DNA of 64,000 nucleotides from Stenopsyche tienmushanensis (taxonomy: Eukaryota > Arthropoda > Insecta > Trichoptera > Stenopsychidae): assembly GCA_008973525.1 (NCBI GenBank), contig WACJ01000130.1, positions 186,001 through 250,000 on the forward strand. Direction: 5' to 3'. The translations under genes and the position numbers were made by a program. Each line of letters starts with the position of its first letter. Positions within the stretch are counted from its first letter, which is position 1. The notes under the pieces are model-generated. The model saw nothing but the letters and a program-made list of their open reading frames with translations. It did no database searches and was not told the DNA's origin. Of the stretch, positions 55,401-64,000 are shown piece by piece.

Positions 55401-58400
55401 GATGTTTTATTAATTAATTACCTTGAACTTGGTAAAATGCTGATGTACCCACTCGATCAGCGCCACTGAAAGATACAGGCCCCTAAAACAGACAATTTTT
55501 TCAGGATAAAACAATGCATATAATATAATTTTACAATTGCTCTATAGCAGTGCTCCGCAACCGGTGTGCCGCGGCACACTGGTGTGCCGTGAGCCGATTC
55601 AGGTGTGCCGCGGTCAAATAAGACAATATTATAACTAAAATATTTTTCAATAGTTCTCCAGCGTCTGTCACCTATTTATGTCGCCAGACACCTAAAACCA
55701 GTTATTAATATTTCTATTCCGGGATTCATCTGTCATCGTGCTGACTGAATCAATAGAATTCAGATTGGATCACTTTGGAAAACCGTCAGATCACACAAAA
55801 ACAAAGCCACGGGAATTCTTATTTTGGTTAGAATCGATAAGATAACCGAAACCGATTTAGAAAAGACAAACATGCTTACAGAAACCTTGTGCCTAAATCA
55901 CAAGATTTTCGAAAATATGAGCGACAGCAAAACAAAGAAAGCTGTTAACAAAGTCAATTAGGTATTTCCGTGAAAGCTCAAATAATGACATGCACAAAAT
56001 TAAATTGGTAACTCCTTTAGAAATAACAAAAATCATTAGAAAACTAAAAAACAAAAAGTACCTGGGTTTTGACACAATCGATAATACGATAAAAAAAATC
56101 TGCCATTCATATAACTAAAATATTTTATGCGTGCCTAAATATGAGGTATTTCCCAGCCATTTTCTTTGCCAAAACCAGTAATTTCTTTGCTAAAACTAGG
56201 CAAGGATAGCAACGATCCCACAAATTACCAACCGATCAGCCTACTTTAGTCGTGTTACCGTGCTACATCACATTCACTCGTCTTGCGACAGTAGTTACCA
56301 TTCATTACTATTAGTTGTGTTAATGAATTTTGTATGGTTATTCGTTCTTCGTGTGATTAATATTTAATTTTACACTTCTTTAAATATGGTATAACTAAGG
56401 CTACTCTGAGTCCTGTCTGCGAAGTCCTCTCCTTGAAAGCTTGAGTTCAGACTCACTTCTGAGCTCGAGTTTGGGTATTCCACGCCTCGCAGCCGCAGTC
56501 TGTTCAAAGTGGAACAAATAAGCATACTGTGGAGAAAAAATCATCTTTGAAATCCAACACCACCACCCTGTGGAGTCCTTCTCGTCGATGTTATGAGGAA
56601 CGCGGCAACCGCGGGTCGTCAGAAGCTCTACGAACGAAGGTAACTGGGACTGGTCGACAGAAGCATGACGAAGATAACTGAGCCCCAGTATTCATCTGAG
56701 GGCTCTCGCCTACGTTACAATGGATACAATTTTACGTGGAAAAGATTCGTCTTTACATACAGAAGAACCCAGCACAAGCATTGCAAAAATGCCAAAGAAG
56801 ACTGAAAGAAGCACAACGAAGACTACATTCAATATGGATTCTCGTGATGTGGTGATGAAACAGCTCCAAAGCCACAGTGCATCATTTGCAGCGAACAGCT
56901 ATCAAACGAAGCAATGGCACCCAATAAATTAAATCGCCATCTAAATTCAAACCATCCTAGTTGCGTCAAAAAGGATAAATAATATTTTCAAAGGCGTTTA
57001 GAACTAAATTAAAAACAGAAACAATTTATGAATTCGGCCTTTACGGTTTCTGAAAAGGCCTTAGAAGCTAGCTACCATGTAGCAAAATTAACTGCACGTC
57101 AGAAAAAACCACATACTATTAGCAAAACACTTATTAAACCAGTATGCAAGGAAGTTGTTCGACTTATGCTTGAGCCCAATGATGTTAAGGAAGTAAATAA
57201 AGTTTCGTTGTCTGCCGATACTGTTAAAAGACTTATTCACGACATGTCAAGTGATATTTTAGGAACACTGATTAGAAATTTGGCTGAAAAATTTGAATCG
57301 AAAAAAGCGCAGGTATCACATTAATTGGTCATTATTTTATAATAATGATTAAGATTGCACAAAGGTAAATATAGTATAGTTTTTATGTATGTGTACATAG
57401 GAAATTAAAAAAAAAATTATTGTAAAATTGTATTAAATATTTAGACCCTTTTAGAGTTTTTTTTCTTCGTGTACTATGGGGAGAGCTGTTTAAGGCGTCT
57501 TCTCGCTTTACAAATTTAAAAAAATCGATTTTTATTTTATTTTAAATTTTGAAAGTACATATCTTCAAAAATGTTATATCGAAATTTTATAAAGATCGGA
57601 CGAGTCTAACTACATTTTTGGGCGACCGTTAGGTGAGCACCCGGCTGCATACGTATTGTTCAGACTCATGGTGCAAGCACAAGAAAGTGGTGAAAAACAA
57701 TCAGATAGAAACTTTTAAACATCCTTCTGCTCTAGCTGAGAATGTTCAAGAGGTTTTGAAACCAATTTATGAAGATCTTCGGAGGAAATACCCAAAATAA
57801 CAACGAGTGTTTCAACTGCTGTGTCTGGGCAATTTTTCTGCAACCAAAACTTTAAACGCGTTTATCTCAAAACAAGGTTTTTCGGTAAAGTATTTTTTTT
57901 TACAAAAAACTCCAAAAAAACGCGTTTTTTTTTACTTTTTCGAAAAACGTGCGCCATTTTGTTATTTTCGCGAATATCAAAAATCTGATGATATGCGCTA
58001 TAGCCACTAAAACTGTTTTATTTTTTTGTTTCAAATAACCCATCTCGGAGATACCATCAACAAGCTACGAACATAACATTTCTACACGGGTTTTTCGATG
58101 CTACTGTTTTATTATAATAATTGTTCAAAAAAATAAAATTTTCATGTACTTGAAAGATGTATTTATTACATAAGATCCATTTTATCTCATAATTTTTAGC
58201 GAAAATCCTCTAAAAAAAATCGTGAAAATAGCCTATTTTTGAGGCGCCTAAAGTGAGAAGACGCCTTAAAAATAAATAAATCAATATCTATTATTTTTGG
58301 CTTTTGGTGTGCCGCGGAATTTAAAGAAGAGCTTTGGTGTGCCGTAGGTGAGAAAACGTTGCGGAGCACTGCTCTATAGAATGCAAAATAAGTAGATTTA

Positions 58401-61400
58401 AATGAAAATATTTATATTTCTTGTTGAACCGTATATCTATCAATTTTATCATTATAAATATTCCGTATTAATATATACATTTTTAAATGATTTTTGCAAT
58501 AGTTTATGGGAGTTTGTGCCTTTGTCTGATTTTTATTAATATCTCATAACAAAATTGGAGTAAAATCTTTGTAAAAATATATTAATTATATTGTAGAGTT
58601 AATTAAGTTAAGTGTATTTAATACATTATTCAACGTCACTAAAAATATATTATTCCCTAAAGCAATATATTGTAGAAAAAAAAAATTCTAAGAGTTTTTA
58701 TTAAATAGTATGATTTTTATTATAAAATGATTAAATAGGAAGAAAATTAAAGCATTGAATTGAATGTATCTCTATATTTACATAATGAGGAATAACAGAA
58801 GTGAAATATTCAATGTTTTCAGTTAAATCATATTAAATTAGTCTTTCAGATATATCCTATGTTGGATGATCAATTGGGATCTCTTGAAGTACATATCTGA
58901 AGTAGAAAGTATCAAAATAGTAATGATACAGTAGGTATCAAAATGAATTCCAAAATCATTCAAACCAATGGATGAAAATTTTCATTGCAAGACAATTTTA
59001 ATCAAAATGCTAAACAGCTAAAAAGCTTTTGATCCAAGAGATAGAAAAATGTGATATAATCAATGGAACTACAAAATGTATATACAATGTATTATATTTG
59101 TATCATATGAAGAAAATTATGGGGTAAAAATAATATGACCATCTCCAAGTGGTCAGTGATTTGTAATGAAATACCCTCAGTTTAGCTTACAATTAAACCT
59201 CCATAGATTAAACAAAGGTCACCGACTAACTGCTATCAGTAATTGGAGCCAAAAGACACTGTTTGTGGTAGGATGTTAAAATTGGTCACGTCTGACAGGA
59301 GCTTTTTGATGTGGGATAAGTCAACCTGGATTGAGGGTAAAAGATCGGACCTCAAAATCTGATCTTCGAGTACTACGTGTTTGTAATTTGAATCATTGAC
59401 CAAATGAAACATGTAAATATACCAAGTCGAAGGAATGGCGTAGGTAAAGATGCTATGAAATTATTTAGCGCAATCCAGATGATATTTTTAGGGGATAAAA
59501 ACAAGGAATCAATAAGAACTAATGTAATTTTAATCGTCTGAATTTTGGAAAAGATATAAATTACATTTCAGGATTACTTATTATAATAACGATGCTAATT
59601 TGACGCTACATGCTGAGCTTATATGATAATACAATATTTGGGATGCTGTAAAATGGTTTTAAATCGATGAGCATAATATAAGATAAATAAATCAAACACA
59701 GGAGCGAAAAATAAGATGTCTTCTATCATGTATGATACGTTTTCGTGAGAAAAAAGAGTTCATTATTATTCAAAATTATTTCTTATGGTGCCATGTCGCT
59801 TTTAATATCAGCCGAAAAAACTGTACCTAAGCGAAGAATGCCGAGATAATTTGACGTAATTTGATAAGGGTTGAGAAAAAGTCATAAAAAATAAGTAAGA
59901 ATAATATTCAGAAAGTTCAAAAAGGAACATATTACGAAATAAAGGGAACCGTATTTGCAGATAAGAAGAATTATCGTTCGGTCATAGTTTGATATAGAAC
60001 ATGCAGTATAGAGCACTTTGAAGAATTTGCAAGAAAAATAATGTTGAAATGAAATAATCAATTGATAAACCTGCTGAATTGCACGTGGAGAATTATGTTC
60101 ACTTTTGCTCACGTATATGATGGATTGCATATTACGAAGTTTACTAATTGTTTAATATCAGAAGATGGAAGCTTAGAGCGAAAAGTTATGAAAAAATGAG
60201 GAAATACAGAAGTTGAAGAGTGTATTTTTATGTGGTTCATACCAAAACGATCAACTGGACAGCCAATATCTGGTCTACTATTGGGCGAAAAAGTAACATT
60301 TTTCAATACAAAATTAAATGGAAATTCCACATTTACAGCAAGGTCGAATTGGTTTGAAAAATTCAAAGGACGACATGGTATCAGGAAATTTTAAATTCAT
60401 GGGGATAAGCTTTCTTCTGGTATACCTTCAGCAAACACATTCATCGATGGACGCATCGTCAAAAGGGCCCTTTGATAGATCGATCTCGATCTTTGTTTCA
60501 TTTTTTAAGAGTGTTTCAAGACAGGCAACATTAATATTTCCGATTTGATAAATCGGAATCATTATCATAAGAAGCAAAAAAATAAACTTCACATAGATCA
60601 CGATAATGACTTAAATAATAATATATGAGAATCGATGAAAGCTGAAAGAATAACTTACTGAAACTCCCAAGAAATTGAGATGTCCAAGTTGCTGCAGGAA
60701 TTCTTCAGCCATATCTTTTCTTGTGTAATCAAAATGCCCCAAGCTGAATAGCGATGTTGATGGAATTTGATTTTTAAAGTTTTTGATCGATGCAGTATAT
60801 TTGTAGTTTGCGGTCATGTTCCTCGTCTTTTTACCGTTGTTATCGATTGTTGCTTTCATATCTGGGTCATTCTTCTTGCCTAAAGATAATAAGTTCCTGG
60901 CAAAGAAGGCCTGAAGGGGAAGATTTTGAGTTTTGGACCAAGTTGCTTCTGCACCTCTAAGGGCTAAAGCAATTGCCCAGACTGCGTCGTAAGTCTGAGG
61001 GGCGTATCTCGAAAGTGGTACTTCCATAGATTTCATCTCCGCGATGAACATTTCGTTGGTCTGCAAAAATATCTCGGTTAATTTGCATTTCATGTTTAAC
61101 GAATACAAGTTGATGTAATAAGGTCAGATATGTTACCAAGCCGGAATAGGAGACCATTTCTTCGCCGACGATGCTGTTGTGGCTCGATACCAGAATCAAT
61201 CTATCGACGGCCATAGCCAAGTGACTTTGAGAACAATCAGTTGAATTTTTCCACCAGGAAGGCATAGGTGGGCCCTGAAGAATCCAAGCGTAATCAGGAC
61301 CGAACATACCGAGTTCGTAAGCCTAAGACGAATATTTATTATATTTGTTTAATTGTATAGAGGCATTGTTGAGTCCGCATATAAATAGAATTTAATATTG

Positions 61401-62958
61401 CGACGGGTTATAAAGTTTAATGAGAGTCTTTTGTCAGCTAATAGATGTGATTAATAGCGTATGCTATGCGAGTATAAGCTGTCATCCATTGTATTCCTCG
61501 AGTGCAAAGGGTTAGTCATTTGATATATTCGTCCGTGAAACCAGAGAATTAATTAAGCGAAATCACGTACAAGCAATCTTTGGGATTAATTGACGCTAAG
61601 TTGATGTATTTAATAGCTAAACATTTTTGGTCCTCTTATTTTGCGAAATTACAGGATCGAAGGGAACTTACTTCGCAGAATATTTTCGGCGCCATTTCGT
61701 GCGAGAAGCTGCCAATGATGATTCTTGTATCAAGTTCCTGTAAATTTGAGAAAATTATTAAGAAAAAGTATCTAAAGTATCGATTTGTGCATAAAATTAT
61801 TACATTTATTGTTTCATTCGTGCTTGCCGATATGTTCAATGTTTGCCAAGCCAAGTGTTACCAATTTATAAGACCATAACTTTATTATATTTAACATAAT
61901 TATAATTGACTTTCTGAGGTTCATCTTCAGTAAATATGTTATTTCATTTATGTATTAATTTCTCAGCTGAATATGTGTGCCATAAATTTAGTACGACAGC
62001 AAATCTACAAACAGTCTTCAGTCATGTTGAACTTTATAAAATAACTTTAGAAGACAATATCGAGTGTGCATTTCCGATCATGACCACAAATTGCTCAGCT
62101 GAGAGTTCATTTTCTCGGTTGAAATATATTAAAAGTCCTCCCAAGCTAAATGGCACTCAGCCGACAGACTGTCATAATAATAATCCAGAAACACGCCAGG
62201 ACACAACTATTAAATTATTCACATATGCTAGATGAACCTCAATTTATGCTGCCAACTCTCAGTCTAAGAGTATTTCGTTAATATTGTGTTTTTGTATATA
62301 GAATCACACTATTTTATGTGAGTTCGATTGGTGATATTTTAAGATACACAATGTATTTAACTGACGTTTGATCAAAAATGAACTCGTTGCTATCAGGGAT
62401 TTAACAGATAAGATGGAGCAAAATTCGCAACACTTAGCTTGGCGGATCTCGTATCTTAAACTCGGCTATAAATAAAGGCATAAATGTTCACCGTTCACTC
62501 AAAGTTAGCAAACGACGTATACATACGGGATAGCACGCTAAGACAGTTATCCAGTGTCTTACATATTTAAAATGGAAAGAGATCATAAGTTATTCACATG
62601 ATGAAAAATCGACACGTGGAAATAAAACTTAAGCCATCCGGTTTACCCCTCCGTATCAAGGTCCACTTGACATTCAACCACCATCCGTTACGACGGGTTA
62701 TATCATTATTAAAGACGCAGTTGATTATGCAAAACAGAATTACGTCAACTCTTTCATTCGTTCAATTAAAAGGTGGAGCAAATTTGGTTTGTTACACTCA
62801 AGAGCTTCAGTTGTTCTTTGAAGTCGGTCTCGGCAAACGTGATGGTTGCGGCACAGGTGATGTTGGCCTGCTCCAGTTCCGTAACAAGATCGTTAACTGC
62901 TAGGCTGTATATTTCTTCATTCTGCGACAGAGCCGTGACCGTATCCCAACCGAATCTC
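52429..62958 (-). CDS. GABA-B (class C GPCR) receptor subunit, 5' end outside window
   Basis: Twelve exons on the minus strand: 62958-62796, 61737-61672, 61322-61137, 61060-60659, 55482-55422, 55352-55115, 55039-54904, 54825-54737, 54655-54466, 54391-54073, 53938-53700 and 53619-52429. They keep phase and encode about 1092 aa. The N-terminus lies beyond the right edge. The ligand-binding lobe shows RRFGWDTVTALSQNEEIYSL, ELDTRIIIGSFS, RYAPQTYDAVWAIALAL and a VSFSGADRVG-type end. Seven membrane segments follow, with the family signature YKGLLIIVGVYMAWETRHV. Then come a coiled coil (RELQYRVEIQNKVYRREV onward) and a long Ser-rich tail ending ETSLS. GABA-B subunits work as heterodimers through this coiled coil and signal through Gi/o. 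It is not an R1 type. I favour the insect R3-like or R2 subunit but cannot separate them by eye. Confidence 0.88.
55955..56250 (+). mobile_element. LINE (Jockey-like) reverse-transcriptase fragment inside the hAT
   Basis: The plus-strand frame, with breaks, reads LVTPLEITKIIRKLKNKKYL, then GFDTIDN, and later (frame-shifted) IPQITNRSAYF. These correspond to the known LINE patterns IRKLKNKKAPGFDGI and NYRPISLL. The fragment lacks the YADD catalytic box and a poly(A) tail. Its ends within the hAT are not sharp. Confidence 0.6.
56720..57324 (+). pseudogene. Broken BED-finger hAT transposase (ZBED5-like)
   Basis: The frame from 56720 (MDTILRGKDSSLHTEEP) gives way near 56866 to another frame that reads KPQCIICSEQLSNEAMAPNK and continues to HLNSNHPS. 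These are the Cys and His ligands of a BED zinc finger. After two stops, 57028-57324 continues with SEKALEASYHVAKLTARQKK, PHTISKTLIKPVCKE and VSLSADTVKRL. This N-terminal order is the one seen in ZBED5/SCAND3-type hAT transposases. The RNase-H-like catalytic half is absent. Confidence 0.75.
57494..58265 (+). mobile_element. TTAA-flanked element nested in the hAT (772 bp)
   Basis: TTAA at 57490-57493 and 58266-58269. The inverted ends are ggcgtcttctcgctttaca and, reverse-complemented, ggcgtcttctcactttagg. Between about 57658 and 57801 an open plus-strand run reads CSDSWCKHKKVVKNN, then FKHPSALAENVQEVLKPIYE and DLRRKYPK before a stop. It looks like a piece of a transposase-type protein carrying an SWC motif, but I cannot name the family. 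The element interrupts the hAT, so it is the younger insertion. Confidence 0.65.
58380..60658. other. GABA-B receptor intron, right of the hAT
   Basis: AT-rich intronic DNA. A minus-strand open run of 85 codons (60366-60109) and its surroundings contain no recognised domain and no matching splice phase, so I do not call an exon. Nothing else was seen. Confidence 0.4.
61738..62795 (-). other. GABA-B receptor intron near the 5' end of the visible gene
   Basis: A 1.06 kb phase-0 intron between the KEQLKLLS exon and the ELDTRIIIG exon. AT-rich; no recognised elements. Confidence 0.5.
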
Positions 62959-64000
62959 CTAAACATCAAAGCAAACATTATATAAACAGAAAAAAGTCCT
63001 TTCAGTCTTTCTTGAAGGTACGCAAGAGGCTTAAAAGGAGCTTAAGCACTACGCGTTTGAGATATCAAAAAAAGTGGCAGAATTTAAATAAGAGCGTAGG
63101 AAGTCGTTTATGAATCCTTTGAGTCCTTTTAGAAGTCATGAAAGCGTATTTTCAAGTAGTGTTATTTCAGCAAGAAAAAAGCGCTAAAGACCGAAGGTAT
63201 TTAATTAGGTTAATATAGTTAGGTATGACATCGCTTAAAAGAGTTGGCAATTAAAACTTTACAACGAATGAAAAATTAATAGGGTTGCCTTGGGGAATTG
63301 AAAATAGAAATGGCAAATACCAATTTAATGTCGATATTCCAAAATAATTGGACTACAAGCTGTATAGTTAGATTGGCTCCTAAAAATACAATCGTGTACA
63401 TTCAACTAAGCGTTAGGCTTTTAAATCGATTAGGCGTTTTAGACGATTTAAATCGATGTAGACCCTCTCCATAAGAGACTTTTCTAGGGAAAGCATTTTT
63501 CATTGGGAGATTTCCCATGATGAGGCACATCATGTGATTCATTTAGGATAAAAATATTTGAAACCTAATTTAAGGTAGTAGATATTTTATATACAGGATG
63601 TTTGGCGTATGGACCGATAATTTTTTTAGGGGATTAGGGGTGAATTTTACTAGGTTTCACACATAGGATTTATGTCTTGAGTATCAGGGCTGTCGAAAAA
63701 ATACCCAAAATTTCACCTTTAATCTGTGCTCGTAATGGCACGAAATAACTGTTTTTGTATTATGCAATGTACTTTTGATCTATAAAAATCATTATTTTGT
63801 TCTATAGAAAATTACTTTTGAGCTTCCAAAGTCACATAAAATGTGCAAACGAATGAGGAATGCCAACTTCTAAATTCATCAACAAAAAACTAACAATTAT
63901 TTTGAACTTATTCAACTTTTACAAACAAAATTTATTCAAATTGGTCACCTTGCTTTGTATACATTCACCACATTTTTTACTTATTTGAATTAGCTTATTC
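62959..64000. other. GABA-B receptor upstream intron and window edge
   Basis: The acceptor at 62958/62959 needs two codon bases from an exon beyond 64000, so this is intron. From about 63594, tatacaggatgtttgg and the following tract resemble the terminal repeat of a TA-inserting DNA transposon, cut by the window edge. No exon was found. Confidence 0.35.

Larger units (their letters stand above)
55548..58371 (+). mobile_element. hAT transposon with nested insertions (2.82 kb)
   Basis: A perfect 8 bp target duplication, ctctatag, flanks the element (55540-55547 and 58372-58379). The terminal repeats are cagtgctccgcaac and its complement gttgcggagcactg. Sub-terminal gtgtgccg repeats occur at both ends. 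Inside is a broken BED-zinc-finger transposase (56720-57324), a LINE reverse-transcriptase scrap (about 55955-56250) and a TTAA-flanked element (57494-58265). The insertion lies in the 5.2 kb intron of the GABA-B receptor gene. Confidence 0.9.

Noticed and set aside
60109..60366. Minus-strand 85-codon frame in the GABA-B receptor intron
   Set aside because: No splice-site pair fits the receptor phase and the residues match no receptor domain. No family recognised.
1..64000. CRISPR arrays, operons, phage or other prokaryote-type systems
   Set aside because: Intron-containing insect genes throughout; no regularly spaced direct repeats or polycistronic gene runs.

Overview
The window is insect nuclear DNA. 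Genes are split by GT-AG introns and the background is AT-rich. CpG-rich islands sit at several 5' ends. The gene set includes a Dorsal-type NF-kB factor with its conserved A/B alternative C-termini, and DNA transposons are abundant. A holometabolous insect is likely. The CpG-rich promoters would fit Hymenoptera, but that is an inference and nothing here proves the order.

Layout. 1-19,239 (+): dorsal, with a CpG-rich first exon, an 11.3 kb first intron full of repeats, the Rel-homology exons at 11.5-15.5 kb, and two alternative C-terminal ends. 19.2-23.9 kb: intergenic, with a SINE-like unit, a TTAA-flanked MITE and an intron-bearing relic of a second dorsal copy. 24.0-27.6 kb: a strongly GC/CpG-rich island that carries a small acidic prothymosin-like gene (-). 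28.9-30.2 kb: RpL36A/eL42 (+). 31.1-32.0 kb: WASH complex subunit 3/CCDC53 (-). 33.4-38.2 kb: transportin-3 (-). 39.1-46.8 kb: otubain-1 (+), head-to-head with transportin-3, with a near-complete mariner in its first intron. 48.7-52.2 kb: DDX28-type mitochondrial DEAD-box helicase (+). 52.4 kb to beyond the right edge: a metabotropic GABA-B receptor subunit (-), with a nested transposon stack in one intron.

The genes do not form a pathway. They are ordinary housekeeping or signalling genes that happen to be neighbours: splicing-factor import, endosomal WASH, deubiquitination, mitochondrial RNA handling, translation, immunity/patterning, and neurotransmission. I found no prokaryote-like system, CRISPR array or obviously new multi-gene system. 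The most unusual signals are: (1) the degenerate, intron-containing dorsal duplicate near 22.5-22.9 kb; (2) a possible alternative first exon of otubain that would swap the helix known to contact ubiquitin and E2 enzymes for an N-myristoylation-type start; (3) several unrelated TTAA-flanked elements, including a 1.37 kb foldback and one nested inside a hAT element that also carries a LINE reverse-transcriptase fragment.

Exon coordinates were read by eye from splice consensus, reading phase and protein-family recall. Every coding junction listed was checked for phase. UTR ends and transcription starts were not determined.
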